Shown piece after piece: positions 33,572 through 42,801 of a stretch of 64,000 nucleotides of DNA. Numbering within the stretch: the first letter of the stretch is position 1; each line of letters begins with the position of its first letter. The notes beneath the pieces are model-generated. The model saw nothing but the letters and a program-made list of their open reading frames with translations. It was not told where the DNA came from and made no database searches. Position numbers and translations under genes: made by a program. Source of the stretch: Sphingobacterium sp. ML3W (GTDB taxonomy: Bacteria > Bacteroidota > Bacteroidia > Sphingobacteriales > Sphingobacteriaceae); NCBI RefSeq assembly GCF_029542085.1, contig NZ_CP107036.1, positions 3,224,001 to 3,288,000 on the forward strand, given 5' to 3'.

Positions 33572-34960
33572 ATGCTGAAATTGAATTTAGTGTTGTCATT
33601 GGCTGTATCACTTGCGACCTCAACCTCATTTGCACAAAAGCTTACCATCCGTGATGCCGTAGACCAAGGTCTTGCAAATTATGGAATTATTAAGGCAAAG
33701 GCGTATTATGTCCAGTCAGCACTACAGACCAACGAACAGGTAAAACGCGACTTCTGGCCTAATTTGACCGTTGCAGCGCAACAAGATTATGGAACCATCA
33801 ATGGACAGAATGGTCCACTGTATGGATTTGGCGGACTCGGTGTTGCTTCTTCGGGTGCGGCACTTCCGGAGCAAAATTGGAATTCCGCTTTTGGAGCGCT
33901 TTATCTTGCCAACATCAATTGGGATATCTACACCTTTGGTCGCAGGAAAGAGCGCATCGAATTGAGTAAAGCGGACAGTAGACGATTGGAAATTGATCTC
34001 CAACAAGAACAATTTCAACATAAGATCAAGATTGCCGCAGTCTATCTGAATCTTCTGGCGAGCCAGCGTCTTCAAAAAAATCAACAGAAGAACCTTGACC
34101 GCGCTCTGGTATTCTTTAACATCGCGGCCACCAAAGCCAAGAACGGGATTTTGCCCGGTGTCGATTCAACCTTGGCCTCGGCAGAAGTATCCCGCGCGAA
34201 GATCAGTTTGAATCAGGCCGGAGAAAATGTGAAGGAGCAAAACAACAAATTAACGGTACTGATGGGGATCAACGCAACAGACCTTCAGATTGACACTGCG
34301 CTGGTAACAAAAACACCCACCCAGCTACTGACGACCGACCCGACACTGGTGGACAATAATCCCGTGCTTCAATATTACAAAAGCCGGATTGAAGTTGGTG
34401 AACAACAGCTGCGACTGTCAAACAAGGAATATCTGCCCACCTTATCGGCCTTCGGTGTTTTCCAGGCAAGAGGTTCTGGCTTCAAAAGCGATTACACAAC
34501 AGACCTCCATGCCTTTACAAGAAACTACTGGGATGGTATCCGTCCCAACCGACAAAACTATCTTTTGGGCTTGGGGATCAATTGGAATTTAACCACGATC
34601 GCCCGAATCAACAAAAAAATCAGCGCACAACGGCATACCAACGATGCTTTACGGGAGGAATATCAAACCACCGCAGCAGAGTTTGTTGCACAGTTGGATG
34701 CCGCCGACGTTAAGATCAGATTAGCACAACAGAGCGATATCGAAGCCCCCCGACAAGTATCAGCGGCCCAACAGGCCTACAATCAAAAGATGGCTATGTA
34801 CAAAAACGGTCTAGCGACACTTGTGGATGTCACCCAAACCCTATATACACTTAATAGAGCCGAAACAGATCGCGAAATCGTCCATATCAACCTGTGGCAA
34901 TCACTTTTGCTGAAAGCCGCAGCAGCTGGAGATTTCGATATTTTCAACAAAGAACTATAA
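33572..34960 (+). CDS. TolC family outer-membrane efflux protein
   Basis: A 462-residue protein with signal peptide (MLKLNLVLSLAVSLATSTSFA, cleavage before Q22) and the two-repeat, helix-rich architecture of TolC-type channels (for example GILPGVDSTLASAEVSRAKISLNQA in the first half and YNQKMAMYKNGLATLVDVTQTLYTLNRAE at the end). It forms the outer-membrane duct of a tripartite pump. It is the first gene of an operon with the RND pump (10-bp gap) and the lipoprotein adaptor; putting the outer-membrane gene first is less common. Confidence 0.92.
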   Translation: MLKLNLVLSLAVSLATSTSFAQKLTIRDAVDQGLANYGIIKAKAYYVQSALQTNEQVKRDFWPNLTVAAQQDYGTINGQNGPLYGFGGLGVASSGAALPEQNWNSAFGALYLANINWDIYTFGRRKERIELSKADSRRLEIDLQQEQFQHKIKIAAVYLNLLASQRLQKNQQKNLDRALVFFNIAATKAKNGILPGVDSTLASAEVSRAKISLNQAGENVKEQNNKLTVLMGINATDLQIDTALVTKTPTQLLTTDPTLVDNNPVLQYYKSRIEVGEQQLRLSNKEYLPTLSAFGVFQARGSGFKSDYTTDLHAFTRNYWDGIRPNRQNYLLGLGINWNLTTIARINKKISAQRHTNDALREEYQTTAAEFVAQLDAADVKIRLAQQSDIEAPRQVSAAQQAYNQKMAMYKNGLATLVDVTQTLYTLNRAETDREIVHINLWQSLLLKAAAAGDFDIFNKEL

Positions 34961-34970
34961 ATAACACCGC

Positions 34971-37900
34971 ATGAATTTAATACGTTTTGCCTTACGTAAG
35001 CCGATATCCATTCTTGTACTGGTCATGGGACTTATTGTATTTGGAATAGGCGCAGTACGCACCATCAAGGTAGACATTTTACCCAAAATGAACCTTCCTG
35101 TTATTTATATTGCGCACCCCTTTGGAGGTTATTCTCCAGATCAGATGGAGTCTTATTTTGCTAAAAACTACGTCAATATCCTGCTTTTTGCCAACGGGGT
35201 CAAATCCATTGAGACCAAAAACATCCAGGGGCTGACCTTAATGAAGATCTCATACTACGAAGACACCAACATGGCTCAGGCTGCAGCCGAATTGAGTGCA
35301 TTGGCTAATCGTATCCAGGCCTCCTTTCCTCCGGGATCACAACCGCCCTTTATTATCCGGTTTGACGCGTCTTCACTCCCTGTAGGGCAGCTTGTACTCA
35401 GCAGTGATAAACGTTCCAACAACGAACTACAGGATCTAGCCAATGTCTATGTACGGGCTTCTTTTACCTCCATACCGGGATTACTTTCCCCGCCACCATT
35501 TGGAGGTAGTCCGCGTACAATCGAAGTCAATGTTGATCCCGATTTGATGCGCAGTCACAACATGACCCCTGATCAGGTCGTCGAAGCGTTAAAACTCAAC
35601 AATCAAACCGCACCTGCCGGAAATGTCCGTATAAAAGATAAAAACTATATTACCCCCACCAACAACACCATTCGCGATGTGAAGGATTTTGAGAAAATCC
35701 CGCTTTTTAAAGGCGGAGTACAAAATCTGTATCTGGGTGATATAGCTACTGTAAAAGATGGTGCCGATGTCACGGCAGGTTATGCACTCGTCAATGGTAA
35801 ACGATCGGTCTACGTCAGCATTGCCAAAGCCGGTGATGCCTCCACTTGGGAAGTCGTACAAAATCTGAAGGCCGCACTTCCAAAAATACAGAATACCCTT
35901 CCCGAGGATGTCAAACTATCCTATGAGTTTGACCAATCCGTCTATGTCATCAACTCCGTCAAAAGTTTGATTACCGAAGGCGCTATCGGAGCAATACTCA
36001 CCGGTCTGATGGTCTTATTATTTTTGGGCGACCGTAGAGCAGCTTTAATCGTTATTTTAACAATCCCAATCTCTGTTATTTCGGGCGTGCTCTTCCTGAA
36101 ACTATTTGGACAGACGATCAATCTAATGTCACTGAGTGGATTGGCACTAGCAATCGGCATCCTCGTTGACGAGAGTACAGTCACGATAGAGAATATACAC
36201 CAACACCTGGATATGGGCAAACCCAAAGCATTGGCAATCTGGGATGCCTGTAAGGAAATTGCCCTACCAAAACTGTTGATTTTATTGTGTATCCTTGCCG
36301 TATTTGCGCCTGCATTTACGATGACAGGTATTCCGGGATCCCTATTCTTACCCTTGGCCCTGTCCATTGGATTCTCCATGATTATCTCCTTCCTGCTGTC
36401 ACAAACTTTTGTACCGATCATGGCCAACTGGCTTATGAAAGATCATCACAAAACCGGTCCACATAAAATAAATCCAAAAGGACTGAATGCAGATGAAATA
36501 AAATTTGCCGAAACGGGTCTATCCGTTGAATCCGAACAAGATACCCTGAATCAAAAGAAACTTCTTGTTGAACGGGAAGATTTTAACAACGATGGCAAGA
36601 TCAGCCTATTTGAACGCTTTAGAAATCAGTTTATGAAAATGATCGACAGATTGTTCAAGCAGAAGAAAATAATCACCGTCGTCTATCTAGGTGGTGCCAT
36701 AAGCCTTGTACTCGTTTTGCTCAATACGATTGGACAGGACGTATTTCCAAAGGTCAATTCGAGCCAATTTCAGATGCGTCTGCGTGCGGTTGAAGGGACC
36801 CGTATCGAACGTACCGAAGAGAAAGCCAAACGCGCGTTGGCCGAACTTGAAAAACTCGTTGGAAAAGAACATATAGGGATCTCCTCCGTGTACATTGGCC
36901 AGCACCCCGGGCAGTTCTCTGTATCACCGATCTATCTATTTATGGCTGGGCCTCATGAGGCAGTTTTTCAAATAGCCCTTAAAGATTACGAGCACGATAT
37001 GGACAGCTTCCGCGATGAATACAGAAAGCGACTCAAGGCCGCTCTTCCAGATGTGCAAGTTTCCTTTGAACCCATCGAACTCACTGATAAAGTCTTGAGC
37101 CAAGGTTCACCAACACCGATCGAGGTGCGAATTGCCGGCAAGAACAAAAAAAATAATGAGAAATATGCAGGCAAATTAATCGAAGAACTGAAAGCTATTC
37201 CCTATTTCAGGGATGTGCAGCTAGCGCAATCCATCAAATACCCGTCCTATGACATCAATATTGACCGGGTACGTGCCGCTCAGCTAGGTATTGACCTTGC
37301 AGAAGTGACCCGATCATTGATCGCAGCAACATCGTCCTCCCGTTATACTGAGAAAAATACCTGGATTGATGAAAAAGCGGGGCTATCCTACAATGTGCAA
37401 GTACAGGTTCCCATTGATAAAATGAAAGACGAGAAAGAGATTGGAGAAATTCCATTGTTAAAAAATTCGTCAAGGCCAATACTGAGCGATATTGCAACCA
37501 TTACGCCATCTTATACTTATGGCGAGAACGACAACCTAGGTGCCATGCCCTACATTTCTGTCACCGCCAATATCGACCATACGGATCTGAAAACAGCCTC
37601 CAATGATGTACAACGTAGTATTAAAGCTTTGGGCGAACTTCCACGCGGTCTTTCGGTGGAGCAAATCGGGTTGGGAAAAGTATTAAATGAAACCATGGAT
37701 AGCCTACAGGCAGGTCTGGCGGTAGCAATTATTGTGATATTTCTGATGCTTTCGGCCAACTTTCAGTCGTTCAAAGTATCCTTGGTTGTTCTCACCACCG
37801 TACCAGCAGTTGTCCTTGGATCCTTACTGATGCTCTTAATGACCGGTTCAACACTCAACATGCAATCCTATATGGGTATTATTATGTCTGTGGGTGTATC

Positions 37901-38261
37901 CATCGCCAATGCGGTACTATTGATCACCAATGCAGAGCATATTCGCAAGCACAATCAAAATGCATTGGCAGCAGCACGTGAAGCAGCTTCCCTGCGTCTA
38001 CGTCCAATTATTATGACCAGTTTGGCCATGATTGTCGGGATGTTACCAATGGCCATTGGTCATGGTGAAGGTGGTGAACAAGTATCACCATTGGGACGTG
38101 CCGTTATCGGAGGCTTACTCTTCTCCACTTTTGCCGTACTGGTGATTTTACCGTTGATATTTGCTTGGGCACAAGAGAAAAGTAGCACCCAATCGATCTC
38201 CTTAGATCCAGAAGACGAAGAAAGTAAACATTATATCGCAGCATTAAAACCTTTATCATGA
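34971..38261 (+). CDS. RND efflux pump, inner-membrane subunit (AcrB/HAE type) with EF-hand-like loop
   Basis: A 1096-residue AcrB-superfamily pump. N-terminal helix (MNLIRFALRKPISILVLVMGL), porter domain, helices 2-6 (~330-470, with LSGLALAIGILVDESTVTIENI carrying proton-relay acidic residues), second helix bundle and docking domain, and C-terminal helices (~900-1070). The cytoplasmic loop between the halves, about residues 490-560, is unusually long and contains a perfect EF-hand loop: Asp537-x-Asn539-x-Asp541-Gly542-x-Ile544-x-x-x-Glu548. It exports hydrophobic compounds together with the flanking TolC and adaptor proteins. Confidence 0.93.
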   Translation: MNLIRFALRKPISILVLVMGLIVFGIGAVRTIKVDILPKMNLPVIYIAHPFGGYSPDQMESYFAKNYVNILLFANGVKSIETKNIQGLTLMKISYYEDTNMAQAAAELSALANRIQASFPPGSQPPFIIRFDASSLPVGQLVLSSDKRSNNELQDLANVYVRASFTSIPGLLSPPPFGGSPRTIEVNVDPDLMRSHNMTPDQVVEALKLNNQTAPAGNVRIKDKNYITPTNNTIRDVKDFEKIPLFKGGVQNLYLGDIATVKDGADVTAGYALVNGKRSVYVSIAKAGDASTWEVVQNLKAALPKIQNTLPEDVKLSYEFDQSVYVINSVKSLITEGAIGAILTGLMVLLFLGDRRAALIVILTIPISVISGVLFLKLFGQTINLMSLSGLALAIGILVDESTVTIENIHQHLDMGKPKALAIWDACKEIALPKLLILLCILAVFAPAFTMTGIPGSLFLPLALSIGFSMIISFLLSQTFVPIMANWLMKDHHKTGPHKINPKGLNADEIKFAETGLSVESEQDTLNQKKLLVEREDFNNDGKISLFERFRNQFMKMIDRLFKQKKIITVVYLGGAISLVLVLLNTIGQDVFPKVNSSQFQMRLRAVEGTRIERTEEKAKRALAELEKLVGKEHIGISSVYIGQHPGQFSVSPIYLFMAGPHEAVFQIALKDYEHDMDSFRDEYRKRLKAALPDVQVSFEPIELTDKVLSQGSPTPIEVRIAGKNKKNNEKYAGKLIEELKAIPYFRDVQLAQSIKYPSYDINIDRVRAAQLGIDLAEVTRSLIAATSSSRYTEKNTWIDEKAGLSYNVQVQVPIDKMKDEKEIGEIPLLKNSSRPILSDIATITPSYTYGENDNLGAMPYISVTANIDHTDLKTASNDVQRSIKALGELPRGLSVEQIGLGKVLNETMDSLQAGLAVAIIVIFLMLSANFQSFKVSLVVLTTVPAVVLGSLLMLLMTGSTLNMQSYMGIIMSVGVSIANAVLLITNAEHIRKHNQNALAAAREAASLRLRPIIMTSLAMIVGMLPMAIGHGEGGEQVSPLGRAVIGGLLFSTFAVLVILPLIFAWAQEKSSTQSISLDPEDEESKHYIAALKPLS

Positions 38262-39355
38262 AACACAATCTCCTAAAAATATTATCCGCAGTAGGCCTAC
38301 TCGCCTACTTAACCGGATGTCAGTCCGCAGCTGAGGAAAACAGCAAAAAAGTGGCAGCGGTAACGGCAAGTCCAGTAATGGAAACATTTGCGCCGTCTAA
38401 ACAGAAACTAACAAACAAAATGCAGATACCCGGCGAGATCAGTGGATTTCAACAGGTAGAAATTTATGCCAAAGTGAGCAGCTATGTACGGGCATTAAAA
38501 GTTGACATTGGCAGTCGGGTTCAGGCCGGACAGCTGTTAGCTGTACTTGAGGCACCAGAATTGAGTTCACAATTGTCGGCTGCAAAATCAAGATTAAAGT
38601 CGCAGGAAGCGATTTACATGGCCACTAAAAGTACCTACGATAGACTATTCGAAACCAGTAAAGTTGAGGGTACCGTAGCACGTCTGGATCTCGAAGTCGC
38701 TGAAGCAAAAAAGAATGCTGATTTCGCTCAATTTCAGGCAGCAAAATCAGCCTATGCGGAGGTACAGAACCTACTGAACTACCTCGAAATACGCGCACCA
38801 TTTGATGGCGTTATCGCTACACGTAATGTCAATCAGGGGGCGTATGTCGGACCAGCGGGCAGAGGTTCGGAGATGCCTATCATGACCATCCAGCAACAGA
38901 GCAAGCTCCGCTTGGCTGTTGCCGTACCCGAACAATACGCAGGCTTCCTGGCAGCAGATCAACCGCTGCAGTTTACCGTAAAGTCATTGCCGGGTCAACA
39001 GTTTTCAGGTAAGATCGCACGCAAATCCGGGGCGCTGGATAGCAGATTCAGATCTGAAAGAGTTGAAATCGACATTACCAATACCAACAACAAACTCATC
39101 CCGGGTATGGTTGCTGAGGTCGAGCTGCCCCTGACTTCTCAGGATAGCACCTTTGTTGTCCCCAAAACAGCAGTCTTTACCTCAGGTGAGGGAAGTTTTG
39201 TCATCGCCGTTGTAGACAATAAAACAAGTCGTGTTCCGGTACAAAAAGGACGTAGCATTGATGGACAGGTAGAAATATTTGGCAATCTTAATCCTACCAT
39301 GCGGCTTGTGAGTAAAGCCGATGAAGAGATCGCGGATGGCACCACTGTTAAATAA
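38258..39355 (+). CDS. RND efflux periplasmic adaptor (lipoprotein)
   Basis: A 365-residue membrane-fusion protein with lipobox LTGC (Cys21). Order: lipoyl-like domain halves (GFQQVEIYAKVSSYVRALKVDIGSRVQAGQLLAVLEAPE and IRAPFDGVIATRNVNQGAYVG) around a coiled-coil hairpin (~90-170), then beta-barrel and membrane-proximal domains. It bridges the RND pump and TolC protein in the periplasm. Its ATG overlaps the pump stop by 4 bp (ATGA), so the two are translationally coupled. Ended by a strong terminator. Confidence 0.93.
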   Translation: MKHNLLKILSAVGLLAYLTGCQSAAEENSKKVAAVTASPVMETFAPSKQKLTNKMQIPGEISGFQQVEIYAKVSSYVRALKVDIGSRVQAGQLLAVLEAPELSSQLSAAKSRLKSQEAIYMATKSTYDRLFETSKVEGTVARLDLEVAEAKKNADFAQFQAAKSAYAEVQNLLNYLEIRAPFDGVIATRNVNQGAYVGPAGRGSEMPIMTIQQQSKLRLAVAVPEQYAGFLAADQPLQFTVKSLPGQQFSGKIARKSGALDSRFRSERVEIDITNTNNKLIPGMVAEVELPLTSQDSTFVVPKTAVFTSGEGSFVIAVVDNKTSRVPVQKGRSIDGQVEIFGNLNPTMRLVSKADEEIADGTTVK

Positions 39356-39439
39356 AAGCAAGGCAGCTGTCCTAAAAATAAAAAGCGAAGCCCATGAGAA
39401 CTGACCATTGAAAAGAGGCTCTGGGGAATACAAATGAAT

Positions 39440-39488
39440 TAAAAGCCAATGGGGTGTCCAAAAATATCGGACACCCCATTGGCTTTTA
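39440..39488. terminator. Strong bidirectional terminator
   Basis: A perfect 20-bp stem (39440-39459 with 39469-39488; core GCCAATGGGGTGTCC) with a 9-nt loop, flanked by an A-run and T-rich sequence. It separates the RND operon from the convergent hydrolase gene. Confidence 0.9.
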
Positions 39489-39502
39489 TTATTTTTAAAC
39501 GA

Positions 39503-40540
39503 CTATATACCCATAAATTTAAAGGCGTTGGCAGATTTAAATAGTCCATTTGAGATGCCATTAATTGCTACGCTCTGTTTTAAATCCAGTTTCATTGCAG
39601 GGGAGCCCTTTTTCAAATCAAATTTAGTAAGATCCACCCATAAAGTTCCCGGAGTCAACACATTCTCAAAATAATAAACTTTATTCTTTTGATCCGCGAC
39701 TGACCGCCATCGGGTAGAGGAAATATTAGGTTCAGTTTCCGAGCTGATACCAAATGGGACAGAGCAATTACGAATGACACTAAATACACTCGCGACAGCG
39801 GTTCGTGTATCCTCCGTTTGTGGTATGGCATTGATATAATACGAAGCACGCACAAAACGATCTGCAGCCCGATTGGTGCCCGGAAGCATAATTGTCCCCG
39901 GGATTCCCTGCCAGTATCTGTTTAAAGCCAGCTGTTCCTCAAATACGGGTGAATTTGTCATCACCGTATATGCTGCATTATGGTGAATAACCAATTTTCC
40001 ATTGATATATTCAAAGATGGCATTGTCACCCGTTGCATCCGAAAGGGATAAGTGTACGGTTGTAAACTTTTCGGTTCCCGGAATATAGTCACTCACAATT
40101 ACAAAAGGCTCGTCCTGCAACACCTTCACGGCCTCAGCCACCGTCGCAAAATTGTCAAGTACATATTGTGCCCAAGCTGAGATCGCTACGCCTTTTTTTG
40201 TTCCCGTGGGATCAAATTTAGGGTAAGTAGACTCAACCAGCCAAAGTACATTAGCGACCAGTCCCTTTTCATTCAGTCCATCCACGGTCGCAATATCCCA
40301 TGCGCTAGCAATCACACTTCCATATTGTGATGTCCAGGTCAGCGACTGCGGCCCCACTTCACCACTTCTTTGCATACCTCGCGGAAATACCCAAATATTC
40401 GCAGCAATATCATCCTTCCAGTCCATGCTACGTGCTGTAATAACCGTTTGACCGGGTCCCTTATAGACCACCCTGGTGCAGGCATTCGTCTCTCCATGCA
40501 GGAGGAACACAATTAAAATAATTGAAAAAAGATACTTCAT
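39503..40540 (-). CDS. Choloylglycine hydrolase family N-terminal-nucleophile acylase
   Basis: About 345 residues from the ATG at 40540 (a non-ATG start nine codons upstream is weaker). Signal peptide MKYLFSIILIVFLLHGETNA, cleaved directly before Cys21, which becomes the N-terminal nucleophile (ACTRVVYKG). The catalytic Arg-x-x-Asp context ARSMDW follows, and ATVDGLNEKGL and the N-rich loop near VMTNSPVF match the family. Members include bile-salt hydrolases, penicillin V acylases and acylases of N-acyl homoserine lactones; substrate cannot be told from this sequence. It is periplasmic or secreted and monocistronic. Confidence 0.92.
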   Translation of the reverse strand: MKYLFSIILIVFLLHGETNACTRVVYKGPGQTVITARSMDWKDDIAANIWVFPRGMQRSGEVGPQSLTWTSQYGSVIASAWDIATVDGLNEKGLVANVLWLVESTYPKFDPTGTKKGVAISAWAQYVLDNFATVAEAVKVLQDEPFVIVSDYIPGTEKFTTVHLSLSDATGDNAIFEYINGKLVIHHNAAYTVMTNSPVFEEQLALNRYWQGIPGTIMLPGTNRAADRFVRASYYINAIPQTEDTRTAVASVFSVIRNCSVPFGISSETEPNISSTRWRSVADQKNKVYYFENVLTPGTLWVDLTKFDLKKGSPAMKLDLKQSVAINGISNGLFKSANAFKFMGI

Positions 40541-40796
40541 AAAATAGTTGTTTGATATATTTAACAAATACTTAATGATTTTGTTTAAACAAAACTATTA
40601 ATCAAAAAAACACCATTAAAAGAAATCCCCCTAAACAATTAACATCTTATCCGCTGAAAGATTTTATTTTCTGGAACACCCCTAGGTCTTTTTTTGCTGT
40701 AACCTAAGTCTTTTAGTTTTTAACCCTATTTTTTCCTATTTTCAAAATATGTAGCGACGGTGAATTGTTTAACTAAAAAATCAATTGCTAAAGAAC

Positions 40797-41138
40797 ATGT
40801 TGAAGATCATTAAATCAGGGATGAAACTTGGGCTTATCGTATTTCTGATCCAAAGTACATTGATTTGCATCGATGGGTTGCGTGACAAAAACACCAAAGC
40901 GGCTATCGGTATTGTCCTCGGTAATAAAATCAATCCCGACGGTAGTCCCTCGGAGAGACTGCAGGAACGATTAAACAAATGTATCCAGCTATACAGGGCA
41001 CACCGAATTCAGATGATTCTTGTCAGTGGTGGCTTTGGAAGTATCTATCCATTCAATCAAAAAGAAGTTTGTTTTATCGTCAAAGCAAATTATATTTACG
41101 GCACACTAAACCAATCAAATGAAAGAGAAATTTATTGA
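40797..41138 (+). pseudogene. Truncated YdcF/SanA-like (ElyC family) gene
   Basis: From the ATG at 40797 the protein shows an N-terminal membrane helix and the start of a YdcF-type domain (IGIVLGNKINPDGSPSERLQERLNKCIQLYRAH..MILVSGGFG), then loses similarity. The usual following part (a G-x-x-E metal/active-site region and the IIxDNxxxxT segment) is missing; the last ~30 residues (SIYPFNQKEVCFIV...) are unrelated, and the frame runs 20 bp into the methyltransferase gene. The 3' part appears deleted and the end fused to new sequence, so a non-functional remnant is likely. Confidence 0.65.
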
Positions 41139-41904
41139 TAGAAAAGACCAACAGGCAAATAAAATATTTGAGAGACGAACATTAGCAAATGACTATCGGA
41201 CTATTCTTTCCTTGTTAAAACCCGGTTTAGCTATCCTCGATGTCGGCTGTGGTACCGGAACACTGACAAATGAAGCCGCATCACTTATCGCGGACGGAAC
41301 AGTGATCGGTTTAGACAACACCCAATCTTTTATAGATATAGGGAATCAACAGTACTGTAACAGCGCCAATCTTAGTCTGGTCTGTGATAATATTTTCAGT
41401 TATGAGCCCCCACATCAGTTTGACCTGATTATGACTGCAAGAACAGTGCAATGGTTAAGTGATATTCCTGCAGCCTTACAACGGTTCAAATCCTGGTTGA
41501 AACCCGGAGGACAGCTTTCGATCCTGGATTATAACCATACCGCAATTGAATGGAACCCAGCACCACCGACCAGTATGCAGGAGTTTTATCATACATTTCT
41601 GAAATGGCGTGCCGATGCGGGCATGAACAATCGTGTCGCAGATGAAATTGCCACTTTACTCCAACAACAGGGATTTACAGCCATTGAGACGATCAACGCC
41701 GATCAGACCTATACCAAGGGCGATGATCATTTTCAGACCAATCTTGGAATCTGGATCAAAGTTGCCCAGTCGCAACAAATGGTAATAGAGGGATATATTA
41801 CAGATGAACTGCGTTTAAAAGCCATCGAAGATTACAGCAACTGGATCGAAACAGAAGCGCTATCAATGACGCTCAAAATGAATGAGGTGAGAGCTAAGAT
41901 TTAA
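41119..41904 (+). CDS. Class I SAM-dependent methyltransferase
   Basis: A 261-residue enzyme with SAM motif I ILDVGCGTGTLTNEAA, acidic motif II IGLDNTQ, and LIMTARTVQWLSDIPAALQRFKSWLKPGGQLSILDYNH. The pattern resembles small-molecule methyltransferases of the UbiE/trans-aconitate type, but the acceptor is unknown. Its ATG lies inside the end of the truncated YdcF-like gene, and a hydrolase gene starts 10 bp after it, so the two probably form an operon. Confidence 0.9.
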   Translation: MKEKFIDRKDQQANKIFERRTLANDYRTILSLLKPGLAILDVGCGTGTLTNEAASLIADGTVIGLDNTQSFIDIGNQQYCNSANLSLVCDNIFSYEPPHQFDLIMTARTVQWLSDIPAALQRFKSWLKPGGQLSILDYNHTAIEWNPAPPTSMQEFYHTFLKWRADAGMNNRVADEIATLLQQQGFTAIETINADQTYTKGDDHFQTNLGIWIKVAQSQQMVIEGYITDELRLKAIEDYSNWIETEALSMTLKMNEVRAKI

Positions 41905-41914
41905 TGAATTCAAT

Positions 41915-42730
41915 ATGATCCGTATACACCCTATTTTCTTTTCTATTTTCCTGCTACTCTCCACGTTCGATCTGTTTGCGCAATCGAAAGACACGACAAT
42001 CAGTGTTGGTCAGCATAGCTTACATTTTAATATTACAGCTGGAAAAGGAATTCCCATCATCTTTGAATCAGGAGCTGGAAACGATGCCTCTGTATGGCAA
42101 CAGATATTGGCCCCACTATCAGCCAGATTAGATGCACCATTAATCACCTACGATCGGGCGGGTTTCGGAAAAAGTGGTATAGATACCGTAAATGTCAATC
42201 TATCAACTGAAGTCGCTGATCTAAAAAGGGCGCTGAATAAATTGGGTTATCACGACCAATATTTCTTTGTCGCACATTCCTTTGGCGGTAATTATACGTT
42301 GAAATTTGCCGATGAAAACAAGGGGAAGGTACTTGGTGCGGTGATGATAGATATTGTCTCGCCTTATTTTATGACAATGGAGCGTGGAAAATCATTAAAG
42401 ATTGAATATGCCGACCGACTTCAGGAGATCAAAAAAGAGAGTTTGGGGTTCTATCATTTGACGATGAATTATGAGAATTCAACAGCCATTTTACATGAAG
42501 TAGCGCCACATGCAACCATTCCAATGACAATTATTGGTTCAGGCATTACCCCTTTTGAAGAACCCGACAAAAGTAAATTTGTGGCCGCATTAAAAAAGTT
42601 TGCAGACGAAAAGGACAACAGAAAGTATATCTTGGAGCCGAACGCACAACATCATATCTTTTACGATAATCCAGCTTTAGTGATCGAAGAAATCCAGTCA
42701 TTATACAAAAAAACAACCTCAGCAGAATAA
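41915..42730 (+). CDS. Secreted alpha/beta hydrolase
   Basis: A 271-residue protein with signal peptide (MIRIHPIFFSIFLLLSTFDLFAQ). Alpha/beta-hydrolase core: oxyanion region IIFESGAGNDASVWQ, ITYDRAGFGKS, nucleophile Ser in VAHSFGGNYTL, and catalytic His in PNAQHHIFYD. The class contains esterases, lipases and C-C hydrolases; substrate is unknown. It would act in the periplasm or outside. It follows the methyltransferase by 10 bp. Confidence 0.9.
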   Translation: MIRIHPIFFSIFLLLSTFDLFAQSKDTTISVGQHSLHFNITAGKGIPIIFESGAGNDASVWQQILAPLSARLDAPLITYDRAGFGKSGIDTVNVNLSTEVADLKRALNKLGYHDQYFFVAHSFGGNYTLKFADENKGKVLGAVMIDIVSPYFMTMERGKSLKIEYADRLQEIKKESLGFYHLTMNYENSTAILHEVAPHATIPMTIIGSGITPFEEPDKSKFVAALKKFADEKDNRKYILEPNAQHHIFYDNPALVIEEIQSLYKKTTSAE

Positions 42731-42801
42731 TTTGATCTGTTTGGAAATAAATTTATTTGTAGCTTAGTATTATTGTCAATGTCCAATCAACACAATATTT
42801 T

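Noticed and set aside
35942..36427. Long open frames antisense to the RND pump genes (also 58047-58556 opposite czcA).
   Set aside because: Codon-bias shadows of conserved membrane genes; no independent start signals or recognisable products.
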